From Cellulomonas wangleii (GTDB lineage Bacteria; Actinomycetota; Actinomycetes; Actinomycetales; Cellulomonadaceae), in NCBI RefSeq assembly GCF_018388445.1, contig NZ_CP074405.1, positions 2,976,001-3,040,000 on the forward strand: 64,000 bases of DNA. Reading direction: 5' to 3'. Below, in pieces: positions 17,881-27,939 of this stretch; the stretch's first letter is position 1, and each line of letters starts with the position of its first letter. The notes beneath the pieces are model-generated. The model was not told the origin of the DNA. It made no database searches and was given only the letters and a program-made list of their open reading frames with translations. The position numbers were made by a program, and so were the translations under genes.

Positions 17881-17886
17881 TACGCT
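17881..17886 (+). promoter_or_regulatory. -10 box, leaderless menE promoter
   Basis: TACGCT is followed by GTGCAC and then GTG 17893. With the usual 6-nt spacing the mRNA would begin at the second GTG, which decides the start of menE. Confidence 0.5.
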
Positions 17887-17892
17887 GTGCAC

Positions 17893-19050
17893 GTGGACCG
17901 GCCGCTGCGCGACGTGCCCGCGCAGGCGCGGGACCTCCTCCCCGCACTGACCGCGGCGATCGAGGGCACGGGCCCCGCCGTGCGGGCGCTCGACGACGCG
18001 GAGCCGTCGCCCCGGGCGGGCACGCACGTGCCCGCGGACGTGGCGGTGGTCGTGCGCACGTCGGGATCCACCGGCCGCCCGCGGGACGTGATGCTGTCGG
18101 CCGCGGCCCTGCAGGCCTCCGCCGACGCCACCGCGGCACGGCTCGCCGGGCCGGGCAGCTGGCTCCTGGCGCTGCCCGTGCACCACGTCGCCGGCCTGCA
18201 GGTGGTGCTGCGCTCGGTGCTCGCGGGCCGGGAGCTCGCCACGCTGCCCGACGGGCCGTTCCGGGCCGCCGTCTTCACGCGTGCGGCGGGCGCCGCCACC
18301 GACGGACCGGGACCGCACTACACGTCGCTGGTCCCCACACAGCTCGTGCGGGTCCTCGACGACCCGGGAGCCACCGCCGCGGCGCGGGCCTTCGACGCGA
18401 TCCTCGTGGGCGGCGCCGCGTGCCCTCCCCCGCTGCTGGCCCGCGCGCGCGCCGCCGGGCTGCGGGTGGTGACCACGTACGGCATGACGGAGACCTGCGG
18501 CGGCTGCGTGTACGACGGGCGCCCGCTCGACGGGGTGTCCGTCGCGGTGGACGCCGAGCAGCGGGTGTCGCTCACGGGACCTGTGCTGGCCACCGGCTAC
18601 CTGCACCGCCCGGACCTGGACGCCACGACCTTCGTCACCACCGGCGGCCGGCGCTGGCTGCGCACGGCCGACCGGGGGCGGCTGGACGACGGCGTGCTGC
18701 ACGTGCTGGGCCGGCTCGACGACGTGCTGGTCACCGGCGGCGTCAAGGTCGACCCGCTGGCCGTGGAGGAGGTGGTCGCCGGGCTGCCCGGTGTCCGCGA
18801 CGTCTGCGTGGTCGGCGTGCCCGACCAGCACTGGGGCCAGTCGGTCGTGGCGGTCGTCGTCACCCGCGACGGTGCGGTCCCGCCCCTGACGGCGCTCCGC
18901 ACGGCCGTCGCGTCGACGCTCGGCCCGGCGAGCGCGCCGCGGCAGGTCCTGGTGGTCGACGAGCTGCCGCTGCGCGGCCCCGGCAAGCCCGACCGACGGG
19001 CCGTCGCCCGCCTCGCCGACCGGCGCATGTCCGAGCACCGCACCACCTGA
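17893..19050 (+). CDS. menE: o-Succinylbenzoate-CoA ligase
   Basis: MenE is an ANL-superfamily acyl-CoA synthetase that adenylates o-succinylbenzoate and transfers it to CoA. The P-loop-like motif VVRTSGSTGRPRDVMLS is present, then ALPVHHVAGLQVVLRS, the aryl-acid motif TTYGMTETCGGCVYDG, TADRGRLDDGVLHVLGRLDDVLVTGG, and the C-terminal catalytic lysine in GKPDRRAVARL. With 385 residues it is short for the superfamily (about 450-500), as is usual in actinobacterial MenE. GTG 17893 is preferred to GTG 17887 because of the TACGCT box 6 nt upstream. menA follows 82 bp later. Confidence 0.93.
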   Translation: MDRPLRDVPAQARDLLPALTAAIEGTGPAVRALDDAEPSPRAGTHVPADVAVVVRTSGSTGRPRDVMLSAAALQASADATAARLAGPGSWLLALPVHHVAGLQVVLRSVLAGRELATLPDGPFRAAVFTRAAGAATDGPGPHYTSLVPTQLVRVLDDPGATAAARAFDAILVGGAACPPPLLARARAAGLRVVTTYGMTETCGGCVYDGRPLDGVSVAVDAEQRVSLTGPVLATGYLHRPDLDATTFVTTGGRRWLRTADRGRLDDGVLHVLGRLDDVLVTGGVKVDPLAVEEVVAGLPGVRDVCVVGVPDQHWGQSVVAVVVTRDGAVPPLTALRTAVASTLGPASAPRQVLVVDELPLRGPGKPDRRAVARLADRRMSEHRTT

Positions 19051-19132
19051 CCCGCACCGACCGACCCCGCGCGACCGGGGCGGTCCTGCCTCCGCGTCAC
19101 CCGCCCCGCACCCGCCCACGAACAGGAGCACG

Positions 19133-20002
19133 ATGGCCACCGCCTCCGACTGGCTCGCCGGTGCACGCCCCCGCACGCTGCCCGCCGCCGTCGCCCCCGT
19201 GCTCGTCGGTACCGGGGCCGCGGCCCAGGTCGACGCCGCGCACACCGGGCGGGCGCTGCTCGCCGCCGGGGTCGCGCTGGCGTTGCAGGTGGCCGTCAAC
19301 TTCGCCAACGACTACTCCGACGGCGTCCGCGGCACCGACGTGGACCGGGTCGGGCCGATGCGGCTCACGGCCTCGGGTGCCGCGCCGCCGCGGCAGGTGC
19401 GCGGTGCGGCGTTCGCGGCCTTCGGGGTGGCCGGGCTGCTCGGCCTCTGGCTCGTCGCCCTGTCCGGCGCGTGGTGGCTGCTGGCCGTCGGGGCGCTGTG
19501 CGTCGTCGCCGCGTGGACCTACACCGGCGGGCGGCGGCCCTACGGCTACCTGGGCCTCGGCGAGGTCGGGGTGTTCGTGTTCTTCGGCCTGGTCGCGGTG
19601 ATGGGCACCACGTACACGCAGGCGGGGACGGTCACGTGGCCGTCCGTGGTCGGGGCTGTCGCGGTGGGGCTGCTGGCGTGCGCGCTGCTCATGGCCAACA
19701 ACCTGCGCGACGTGCCCACCGACGTCCTGGCCGGCAAGCGGACCCTCGCGGTGCGGCTCGGGGACCACCGGGCGCGCCGGGTGTACGCCGGCATGGTCGT
19801 GCTGCCGATCCTGCTGGGCGCGGTGTGCGCCGCCGTGGCGCCGTGGTCGCTGCTGGTGCTGCTGCTGCTCGGCCCCGCGGTGCTGCTCGCGGTGGCCGTG
19901 CTGGCCGGCGCCCGCGGCATCGCCCTGGTGCCGGTGCTCGGTGGCACCGGGCTGCTCGAGCTGGGCTTCGGGGTGCTCCTGGGGGTCGGGCTCGCGCTGT
20001 GA
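19133..20002 (+). CDS. menA: 1,4-Dihydroxy-2-naphthoate polyprenyltransferase
   Basis: MenA (289 residues) is an integral membrane UbiA-family prenyltransferase that attaches the polyprenyl chain to DHNA. The first Asp-rich motif is NFANDYSDGVRGTD (about residues 58-71) and the second region is NNLRDVPTDVLAGKRTLAVRLGD. Seven to nine hydrophobic helices follow the normal family layout. The ATG 19133 has an AGGAG ribosome site, unlike most neighbours, which suggests expression from the menE transcript. It ends 12 bp from the convergent DUF4229 gene. Confidence 0.96.
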   Translation: MATASDWLAGARPRTLPAAVAPVLVGTGAAAQVDAAHTGRALLAAGVALALQVAVNFANDYSDGVRGTDVDRVGPMRLTASGAAPPRQVRGAAFAAFGVAGLLGLWLVALSGAWWLLAVGALCVVAAWTYTGGRRPYGYLGLGEVGVFVFFGLVAVMGTTYTQAGTVTWPSVVGAVAVGLLACALLMANNLRDVPTDVLAGKRTLAVRLGDHRARRVYAGMVVLPILLGAVCAAVAPWSLLVLLLLGPAVLLAVAVLAGARGIALVPVLGGTGLLELGFGVLLGVGLAL

Positions 20003-20014
20003 CCCCGCGCGGCG

Positions 20015-20302
20015 TCAGCGCTCCGCGCCGCCGGTGCCGTGCGGCAGGACCGACGCCTCGGCGTCCTCGTCCTGGGCGTCCCGGGCCACGGTGCCGCCGG
20101 ACGCCCCGCGGCGCGCGGCACGGTCGGCCAGGTGCCGTGCGGCGGCGTCGCGCTGCCGCGTGAGCAGCACGTACGACAGGGCGAACCCGATCACCGCACC
20201 GATCACCGGTGCGAGCCAGGAGCGCATCCCCACGCCCCACAGCACGCCGGTGGCGGCCAGGAAGAGGGCGATGCGCAGCAGGGAGTACGTCACGACGGGC
20301 AC
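20015..20302 (-). CDS. DUF4229-type small membrane protein
   Basis: A 95-residue protein with two transmembrane helices (about residues 5-24 and 28-47), then RQRDAAARHLADRAARR and an acidic tail QDEDAEASV. This layout, and the position between menA and a PLD_N-type protein, fits the actinobacterial DUF4229 family; function unknown. The start is GTG 20302 with a TACCCT box exactly 6 nt upstream and no Shine-Dalgarno sequence. Confidence 0.75.
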   Translation of the reverse strand: MPVVTYSLLRIALFLAATGVLWGVGMRSWLAPVIGAVIGFALSYVLLTRQRDAAARHLADRAARRGASGGTVARDAQDEDAEASVLPHGTGGAER

Positions 20303-20308
20303 CCCACC

Positions 20309-20314
20309 AGGGTA
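20309..20314 (-). promoter_or_regulatory. -10 box, leaderless promoter of the DUF4229 gene
   Basis: Minus-strand TACCCT, then GGTGGG, then GTG 20302. It is arranged head to head with the plus-strand box at 20333-20338. Confidence 0.55.
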
Positions 20315-20332
20315 GGCGTCCCACGGCACGCA

Positions 20333-20338
20333 TAGGGT
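20333..20338 (+). promoter_or_regulatory. -10 box, leaderless promoter of the PLD_N gene
   Basis: TAGGGT, then GGACGG, then GTG 20345. There is no ribosome-binding site. Two divergent start codons lie only 42 bp apart. Confidence 0.55.
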
Positions 20339-20344
20339 GGACGG

Positions 20345-20764
20345 GTGCTCAGGTACCTGCCGATCGTGATCGTCGTCGCACTGTCCGTCTACTGCGTCTT
20401 CGACGTGCTGGGCAGCGACGAACGCCGCCGACGCGGGCTGTCCCGGCACCTGTGGCTGCTCGTCGTCCTGGTGCCGCTGGTCGGCGCGGTCGCGTGGCTG
20501 CTGGCCGGGCGGGGATCGTCGCAGGGTGGCGTCGCACGGCGCGGCACGGGTCCGGTGGCACCGGACGACGACCCGGAGTTCCTGTTCCGGCTCGACCAGG
20601 AGCGCCGCCGCCGCCAGCAGGAGCGGGACGCGCGCGGCGACGGCGACGGCGGGAAGGGCGCCGACGACGCCCCCGGTGCGCGGGGCGGTGACGCCCCCGA
20701 CGACGGCGACGGCACGGCCGACGGCACCGGGCCTGCGGCCAGCGACGACGCACCGTCCGCCTGA
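20345..20764 (+). CDS. PLD-nuclease N-terminal-like membrane protein
   Basis: A 139-residue protein with two transmembrane helices (about residues 3-22 and 36-56) joined by the short segment DVLGSDERRRRGLSRHLW, typical of the PLDc_N (phospholipase D nuclease N-terminal) family. The C-terminal 80 residues are charged and disordered: an Arg/Gln stretch RLDQERRRRQQERD and then an Asp/Gly/Ala-rich tail. No catalytic HKD motif is present, so it is not an active phospholipase. Function unknown. GTG start, leaderless-type. Confidence 0.75.
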   Translation: MLRYLPIVIVVALSVYCVFDVLGSDERRRRGLSRHLWLLVVLVPLVGAVAWLLAGRGSSQGGVARRGTGPVAPDDDPEFLFRLDQERRRRQQERDARGDGDGGKGADDAPGARGGDAPDDGDGTADGTGPAASDDAPSA

Positions 20765-20803
20765 CGGGTCGGCACGAGCGCCGTCGGTCCCGCGACACGC
20801 GAA

Positions 20804-20842
20804 CGCCCCGCCCCGCGGCACGAGGCCGGGCGGGACGGGGCG
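20804..20842. terminator. Stem-loop between PLD_N and ccsB genes
   Basis: The left arm CGCCCCGCCCCGC (from 20804) pairs with the right arm ending CGGGGCG at 20842, with one mismatch over 13-14 bp. It separates two convergent genes. No T tract. Confidence 0.5.
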
Positions 20843-20849
20843 GTCGGGC

Positions 20850-21877
20850 TCAGAGCCCGGAGTACGAGTGCTTGCCGTCGATGAACAGGTTGACGACCGT
20901 GAAGTTGGCGAGCACGACCGTGTAGGCGACGAACACGAGGTACGCGGCCTTGCGCCCGGACCAGCCGCGCGTGCTCCGCGCGTGCAGGTAGGCGGCGTAG
21001 ACGACCCACGAGACGAACGTGCCGACCTCCTTGGGGTCCCAGCCCCAGTACCGGCCCCACGCCTCCTCCGCCCAGATGGACCCGCCGATGAGCGTCAGGG
21101 TCCACAGCACGAACCCGACGGCGTGCTGACGGAACGACGAGGCCTCGAGCCGCCGGGCGTCCGGCACCTGCTCGAGCCACGCGAACGCCGGACCGGTGAC
21201 GCGTGCGCCGTGCAGCGCACGACGTACGCCGTCGAGCTGCGACCAGGGGCGCTCCAGGCGGGTGCGCCCGGTCGCCCGCGCGTCGCGCAGCACCTGCAGC
21301 GCGGTCGTCGCGAAGGCGACCGTGAAGATGCCCGTGGCGAGGATGGCGACGCCGACGTGCAGGACCAGCCAGTAGTGCTGCAGAGCGGGCTGCACGGCGT
21401 CGGCGCGCACGTGCAGGGTGTTGAGCGCGAGCACGAGCGCGAGCACCGAGATGCCGGACACCAGCACCCCGACGAACGCGATCGGGTACCGGCGCTGCAC
21501 CACGACGAGCGCGGTCACGGCGCAGAACACGCCCACGATCGTGAACTCGTACATGTTGGCGGTCGGCCAGCGGCCCGCCGCGACGCCGCGCAGCACGATG
21601 GCCACGAGCAGCAGCAGCGCACCGAGGGTCAGCGTCGAACGCGCGATGCCGGCCGCCCGGCCGCCGGCCGTGCCCGCAGCCGTGCCGTCACCGGCCACGG
21701 TCGTCCCCGCCGGGGGCGTCGCGGGGGCGCCGGCCCCCACCAGGGCGGGGGTGCGGACCTCCCGTGCCGCACGCGCGACCTCCGTGAGCCGCGTGAGGTC
21801 GACGGAGTACGCGATCAGCGCGAGCGTCAGCGCGGTCGCGGCCGACCAGACGAAGAGGTCGCTCAGCTCGGCGACGG

Positions 21878-21881
<4 letters not shown>
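20850..21881 (-). CDS. ccsB: Cytochrome c maturation protein CcsB/CcsA (system II)
   Basis: A 343-residue polytopic membrane protein of the ResC/CcsA family that, with ResB, exports haem and attaches it to apocytochrome c. The Trp-rich haem-handling motif is visible as WAEEAWGRYWGWDPKE near residue 275, followed by conserved hydrophobic helices and TVVNLFIDGKHSYSGL at the end. Several histidines expected to ligate haem are present (for example HVGVAI, HARST). A loop of about 35 Ala/Gly/Thr-rich residues separates helices 1 and 2. The start ATG 21881 overlaps the resB stop. Last gene of the operon. Confidence 0.93.
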
Positions 21882-23610
<1,729 letters not shown>

Positions 23611-23614
<4 letters not shown>

Positions 23615-24546
23615 AGCGCCGGCACGAACGGGTCGCCACCGGTCAGGACGCCCTGCAGCCAGGCCGCCCACGTGCCCCACGCGCCGGTGAGCAGCGCGAC
23701 GCCGAGCACGACGAGGACGGCACCTCCGGCGCGCTGGACGGCGAGCCGGTGCCGCTGCAGCCAGCCCACGGCACGCTGCGAGCGCTGCAGCCCGACGCCC
23801 ACCAGCACGAACGGCAGGCCCAGGCCCACGCAGAACACGGCAGCCAGCAGCGCGCCGCGCGCCGCGGACCCCCCGGTGAGGGACAGCGTGAGGATCGCGG
23901 CGAGCGTCGGGCCGATGCACGGGGTCCACCCCAGCCCGAACGCGACACCGAGCAGCGGCGCGCCCCACACGCCCGCGCGCGGCGCGAGCCGCGGCCGGCG
24001 CGCGGCCTGCAGGAAGGGCACGGCCCCGAGGAACGCCAGGCCCAGGACGACGGTGAGCGCGCCGAGCGCGCGGCTCACCGGGTCCTGCCACTGCCACAGC
24101 GCGGCGCCGAGCGTGCCGGCGAGGGTGCCGAACGCCACGAACACGAGGGTGAAGCCCGCGACGAAGAGCACCGCGCCGACCAGCAGCGTCCGGCGACCCA
24201 CCGGCGCGGGCAGCGGCACCGCGGCACCGTCCGCGACGGCGGGGACCGCGGCCCCGCCGGCCGGCGGGGCCGTCGGGCGCACGTCGGCCGCGGCGGTCAC
24301 GGGCACGGCGGGGGCGGCGCTCAGCCGGACGACGTCCGTGGCGTCCACGAACCCGAGCCGCGCGCCCGGCGCGCGGCGCACCCCACCGACGAGCCCGCCG
24401 AGGAGACCCAGGTAGCCCGGCACCAGCGGCAGGACGCACGGGGACGCGAAGGACACGAGGCCGGCGAGCAGCGCGACGGGCACGGCGAGCAGCAGCGAGC
24501 CGTCGACGACGGTGGTGCCGAGCCCGGCGGCGAGCGCCCCGCTCAT
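23611..24546 (-). CDS. ccdA: Thiol-disulfide transporter CcdA
   Basis: CcdA (311 residues) carries reducing equivalents across the membrane to the exported thioredoxin that reduces apocytochrome c. The two functional cysteines are in [15 protein letters not shown] (about residue 36) and [15 protein letters not shown] (about residue 203). Six transmembrane helices are recognisable. An unusual Ala/Pro-rich cytoplasmic loop of about 55 residues separates helices 1 and 2, making the protein longer than the usual ~240 residues. Start ATG 24546 overlaps the tlpA-like stop. Confidence 0.93.
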
Positions 24547-25214
24547 CGCGCACCCTCCGCGGCGGGCGCCCACGCCGACGCGTCCGGCCCGCTCGACGCG
24601 CTCCCGGCGCCCTCCGCGAGCAGGTCCTCGACGAGCGCACGCAGCGTGGAGGGCTCGACGAGACCGAGGACGCGGGCGGCCACGCGACCCTCGCGGTCCA
24701 GCAGCACGGTGGTGGGGACCGCGTTGACGGGCACGACGCCCTGCAGCGTGGCGATCGCGGCACCGCTGGTGTCGTCGAGCGACGGGTAGGGCACGGCGAG
24801 CTGCCGCTGGAATGCCTGGGCCGTGCCGGCGGCGTCCCGGCTGTTGATGCCCAGCACCCGCAGGCCCTGGTCGGCGTAGTCGGTGGCGACGGCCGCGAGG
24901 TCGGGTGCCTCCGCGCGGCACGGCGGGCACGCGGCGTACCAGGTGTTGAGCAGCACGACGTCGCCGCGCCACTGCGCCAGGTCGTGCGCGCCACCCTCGT
25001 AGTCGGTGCCCGTGATCGTCAGCGGCCCGACGCGGTCGTCCGGTGCCCACGTGGTGGTCGACCCGTCGCCGGACTGGTAGCCCTGGTCGACGACGTCGGG
25101 CACGTCCCCCGCGGGGTCGTCCGTGCCGCACCCGGCGAGCAGCAGGGCGAGTGCCGTGGCCACGGCCGCGGGGACGAGGGCCGCACGGTGCGGCCGGGCG
25201 AGGCGTCGGCGCAC
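24543..25214 (-). CDS. TlpA/ResA-type thioredoxin lipoprotein
   Basis: A 223-residue exported thioredoxin that would reduce apocytochrome c haem-binding cysteines. It has a signal peptide with the lipobox LLAGCG (Cys near residue 29), then a thioredoxin fold with the active site [11 protein letters not shown] (CPPC), and the cis-proline in [14 protein letters not shown]. The family cis-Pro is preceded by Val-Pro, normal for TlpA/ResA. The C-terminal 20 residues are Ala/Ser/Gly-rich. GTG 25214 begins one base after the stop of the phosphatase gene. Located between the phosphatase and ccdA. Confidence 0.93.
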   Translation of the reverse strand: MRRRLARPHRAALVPAAVATALALLLAGCGTDDPAGDVPDVVDQGYQSGDGSTTTWAPDDRVGPLTITGTDYEGGAHDLAQWRGDVVLLNTWYAACPPCRAEAPDLAAVATDYADQGLRVLGINSRDAAGTAQAFQRQLAVPYPSLDDTSGAAIATLQGVVPVNAVPTTVLLDREGRVAARVLGLVEPSTLRALVEDLLAEGAGSASSGPDASAWAPAAEGAR

Positions 25215-25215
25215 G

Positions 25216-25872
25216 TCAGGCCCCGGCGACGGGGGACGCTCCGGGCAGCAGGGACGCGGCGGGCTCGCCGTAGCCGACGCCGACCAGCACGTCGTCCTCG
25301 AACCGGAGGGTCGTGAGGGACGCGAGCGCGCACTGCCGGCGGCGGGGGTCGTGCCACAGGCGGCGGTTCTCGAGAGCCAGGCGCGTCACCCAGATCGGCA
25401 GCTGGTGGCTGACGAGCACGGCCTCGTGGCCGCGGGCGGCGACGCGGGCGGCGTCGACCGCGGCGAGCATGCGGTCGACCTGCTCGGCGTAGGGCTCGCC
25501 CCACGACGGGCGGAAGGGGTTGCGCAGGTAGGGCCAGTGGCCCGGGTGCCGCAGCGAGCCGTCGCCGACGCCGAACGTCATGCCCTGGAAGTGGTTGTCG
25601 GCCTCGATCAGCCGGTCGTCCGTGCCGACCGGGACGCCGAAGGCCGCGGCGAGGGGCGCGGCGGTCTCCTGGGCGCGCTGCAGCGGGGAGGACGTGACCA
25701 CGACCACGTCGCGCCGTGGTGCGCCCTGCTCGCCGGCCAGCGTGGCGGCGACGAGCTCGGCCATCCGCAGCCCGCGCTCGGACAGCCGGTAGCCGGGCAG
25801 CCTGCCGTAGAGCAGACCCTCGGGGTTGTGCACCTCACCGTGCCGCAGCAGGTGGACCGTCGTGGCGACCAT
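25216..25872 (-). CDS. Histidine phosphatase (phosphoglycerate mutase-like)
   Basis: A 218-residue histidine-phosphatase-superfamily protein with the nucleophile motif LLRHGEVHNPEG (His near residue 9 from the chosen start), arginine in SSPLQRAQETA, and the second catalytic histidine in VLVSHQLPIWVTRL. Substrate unknown; the MS/TB lineage has a similar gene at the head of its cytochrome c maturation operon, so the location is conserved. ATG 25872 is preferred over GTG 25878 because a GACACT box lies exactly 6 nt upstream, as in a leaderless gene. It is the first gene of the five-gene operon. Confidence 0.88.
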   Translation of the reverse strand: MVATTVHLLRHGEVHNPEGLLYGRLPGYRLSERGLRMAELVAATLAGEQGAPRRDVVVVTSSPLQRAQETAAPLAAAFGVPVGTDDRLIEADNHFQGMTFGVGDGSLRHPGHWPYLRNPFRPSWGEPYAEQVDRMLAAVDAARVAARGHEAVLVSHQLPIWVTRLALENRRLWHDPRRRQCALASLTTLRFEDDVLVGVGYGEPAASLLPGASPVAGA

Positions 25873-25878
25873 GTGCAC

Positions 25879-25884
25879 AGTGTC
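25879..25884 (-). promoter_or_regulatory. Candidate -10 box of the cytochrome c maturation operon
   Basis: Minus-strand GACACT followed by GTGCAC and ATG 25872. The hexamer matches only A2 and T6 of the consensus, but the spacing equals that of the other leaderless-type starts in the window. Confidence 0.35.
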
Positions 25885-25920
25885 GCAAAGTCTGCGGCGT
25901 CCCCGTGCGCGTCGGCGGGC

Positions 25921-26418
25921 TCAGCGTGCGGCGTCCCCGTCGGCGTCGGGCAGGCGCCCCGGGCCGCGCAGGTGCGCGACGACGACGCGCATCGCCTCAC
26001 CCAGCGCGGCCAGCTGGGCGTCGTCCAGCACGTCGACGAGGTGCCGCCGCACGGACTCGACGTGACCGGGCGCCGCGGCCACGAGCACCTGCCACCCGTG
26101 GTCGGTGAGCACGCAGTTCACGCCCCGGGCGTCGTCGAGCGCGGGCTCGCGGCGCACGATGCCGGCGCGCTCCATGCGGGCGACGGTGTGCGTCAGCCGG
26201 CTCCGGGAGTGCGCGAGGTCGTCCGCGAGCTCGGACATGCGCAGGGCGCGGCGCGGCGCCTCGGAGAGCCGCACGAGCACCTCGTACTCCCCGAGCGACA
26301 GCCCGCTGCCCTCGTCCAGCTCGCGCCCGAGGACGTCGAACAGCAGCGCGGTCCCGTCGCGGAACGCGCGCCAGTCGCGCTGCTGCGTGGCGGAGAGCCA
26401 GCGCACGTCGTCGGGCAC
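25921..26418 (-). CDS. MarR-family transcriptional regulator
   Basis: A 165-residue winged-helix regulator: dimerisation helices at both ends, a recognition region LGEYEVLVRLSEAPRRALRM, SELADDLAHSRSRLTHTVARMERAGIV, and the wing RREPALDDARGVNCVLTDHG. MarR proteins sense small ligands, phenolics or oxidants; no redox cysteine of the OhrR type is seen at the N-terminus, so ligand sensing is more likely. GTG 26418 has a strong GAGGAGG site. It is divergent from yceI across a 109-bp AT-rich region and probably represses both. Confidence 0.92.
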   Translation of the reverse strand: MPDDVRWLSATQQRDWRAFRDGTALLFDVLGRELDEGSGLSLGEYEVLVRLSEAPRRALRMSELADDLAHSRSRLTHTVARMERAGIVRREPALDDARGVNCVLTDHGWQVLVAAAPGHVESVRRHLVDVLDDAQLAALGEAMRVVVAHLRGPGRLPDADGDAAR

Positions 26419-26455
26419 GGGTGTCCTCCTCAGGGGTTGCGCTCGGCAGCCCACC

Positions 26456-26505
26456 GTAGTAGAAAGATCAACAACAGTTACTTGTCGAATCAACGAAATC
26501 GTTCG
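26456..26505. promoter_or_regulatory. AT-rich divergent promoter/operator between marR and yceI
   Basis: This 50-bp island is far richer in A+T than its surroundings. It contains ACAACAGTTACTTGT (imperfect dyad around CAGTTAC) and TTGTCGAATCAA, a partially palindromic box. These are plausible MarR-type half sites overlapping the promoters of the two divergent genes. Confidence 0.45.
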
Positions 26506-26527
26506 GCACCGAACCGCGGAGGACCCC

Positions 26528-27076
26528 ATGACCGCTCTGCCCACCGGCCTCACCGCCGGCACCTGGAACATCGACCCGACGCACACGGACGCGTCGTTCA
26601 CGGTCCGTCACGCCGGCATCTCCAAGGTCCGGGGCACGGTCGCCGTGACGTCCGGCACCCTCACGGTCGGCGAGGACCTGGAGTCCTCCGCCGTCTCGGT
26701 GACGCTCGACCCGTCCACGGTCACCACCGGTGACGCCAACCGCGACGGCCACCTCAAGAGCGCCGACTTCTTCGACGTCGAGACGTTCGGCGGGTGGACC
26801 TTCGCCTCCACCGCGATCCGTACGGACGGCGGCGACAAGCACGTCGTCGTCGGCGACCTGACGATCCACGGCGTCACGCGCGAGGTCGAGCTGGAGACCG
26901 AGTTCAACGGCACCGCGGTGGACCCGTTCGGCAACACGCGCGCCGGCTTCGAGGCGACCGTCACCATCTCCCGCAAGGACTTCGGCCTCACGTGGAACGC
27001 CGCGCTCGAGGCGGGCGGCGTCCTCGTCGCCGACAAGGTCCGCATCGACCTGGACGTGTCCGCCATCAAGGCCTGA
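26528..27076 (+). CDS. YceI-family lipid-binding protein
   Basis: A 182-residue YceI-like lipocalin-fold protein. Family features: TWNIDPTHTDASFTVRHAGISKVRG at the N-terminus (read as TWNIDPTH, FTVRHAG), ANRDGHLKSADFFDVE, GDLTIHGVTREVELE and SRKDFGLTWN. No signal peptide is seen, so it is probably cytoplasmic in this organism. Members bind isoprenoid chains; a role with menaquinone or other polyprenyl lipids is conceivable but is inference. ATG 26528 has a GGAGGA site. Confidence 0.93.
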   Translation: MTALPTGLTAGTWNIDPTHTDASFTVRHAGISKVRGTVAVTSGTLTVGEDLESSAVSVTLDPSTVTTGDANRDGHLKSADFFDVETFGGWTFASTAIRTDGGDKHVVVGDLTIHGVTREVELETEFNGTAVDPFGNTRAGFEATVTISRKDFGLTWNAALEAGGVLVADKVRIDLDVSAIKA

Positions 27077-27114
27077 CGCTCCCCACCGGGGCACCACGCC
27101 CCGACCCCGTCCGT

Positions 27115-27143
27115 GAGGGCGCGACGTCCCCCGTCGCGCCCTC
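27115..27143. terminator. Stem-loop between yceI and rex
   Basis: GAGGGCGCGACG (27115-27126) and its exact complement (27132-27143) form a 12-bp stem with a 5-nt loop between two convergent genes. No T tract. Confidence 0.65.
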
Positions 27144-27188
27144 GCGGCACGTCCGGGCACCGTCGGCACCGACCCCGGGCGCCGCCGC

Positions 27189-27887
27189 TCACGACGCCCC
27201 GCCGCCGGCGCTGCGCGCGCGGTCGTGGAACGCCAGGATCTGCAGCTCGGACGCCACGTCCACCGCCCGCACGTCGACGTGCGGCGGCACGCGCAGCGCG
27301 CACGGCGCGAACGTGAGGACGCCGACCACCCCGGCGGCGACCAGCGCGTCGCACACCTGCTGCGCGACGGCGGCCGGCGTCGTCAGCACCGCGATCGTCG
27401 CCCCGGTGCGCGCCACCACCGCGGCCAGGTCGTCGGCCGGCTCGACCACGAGCCCGGCCACCGTCGTGCCCACCACCGCCGGGTCCGCGTCGACCAGCCC
27501 CACCAGCACGAAGCCCCGCTCGGCGATGCCGGCGTAGTTCGCCAGGGCGTGCCCCAGGTTGCCGACGCCCACCAGCAGCACGCGGCGCACGTCGGCCAGG
27601 CCGAGGGCCACCGTGACCTGCTCGCGCAGGTGCGCGACGTCGTAGCCCACCCCGCGACGACCGTACGAGCCGAGGTACGACAGGTCCTTGCGCAGCTGTG
27701 CCGGGGTCACGCCCGCGCGCTCCGCCAGCTCGTCGGACGACGTCAGGACGGCACCGGCCGCCGCTGTCGCCTCGAGCGCCCGCAGGTAGCCGGGCAGCCG
27801 CCCGACCGTGGCGGACGGCACGGCCTGGCCGTCACGTCCGGCGCGGCCGTCGGCCCCGCGTCGTGCTGCGCTGCGCCGACCGTCCAC
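27189..27887 (-). CDS. rex: Redox-sensing transcriptional repressor Rex
   Basis: Rex (232 residues) senses the NADH/NAD+ ratio and represses respiratory and fermentative genes. The winged helix is at about residues 27-85 (ELAERAGVTPAQLRKDLSYLGSYG, with the canonical RKDLSYLG), followed by the Rossmann domain with LLVGVGNLGHALANY (about 104-118) and GLVDADP. About 20 Arg/Gly/Ala-rich residues precede the usual start. GTG 27887 has a GGAGGG site. Complex I, ccs genes and rex in one window make Rex control plausible, but no TTGTGAnnnnnnTCACAA-type site was seen near them. Confidence 0.95.
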   Translation of the reverse strand: MDGRRSAARRGADGRAGRDGQAVPSATVGRLPGYLRALEATAAAGAVLTSSDELAERAGVTPAQLRKDLSYLGSYGRRGVGYDVAHLREQVTVALGLADVRRVLLVGVGNLGHALANYAGIAERGFVLVGLVDADPAVVGTTVAGLVVEPADDLAAVVARTGATIAVLTTPAAVAQQVCDALVAAGVVGVLTFAPCALRVPPHVDVRAVDVASELQILAFHDRARSAGGGAS

Positions 27888-27939
27888 TGACCCTCCGCAC
27901 CCGCGTCGCCGGGCACGGCCCCGGCGCCAGGATCACACG

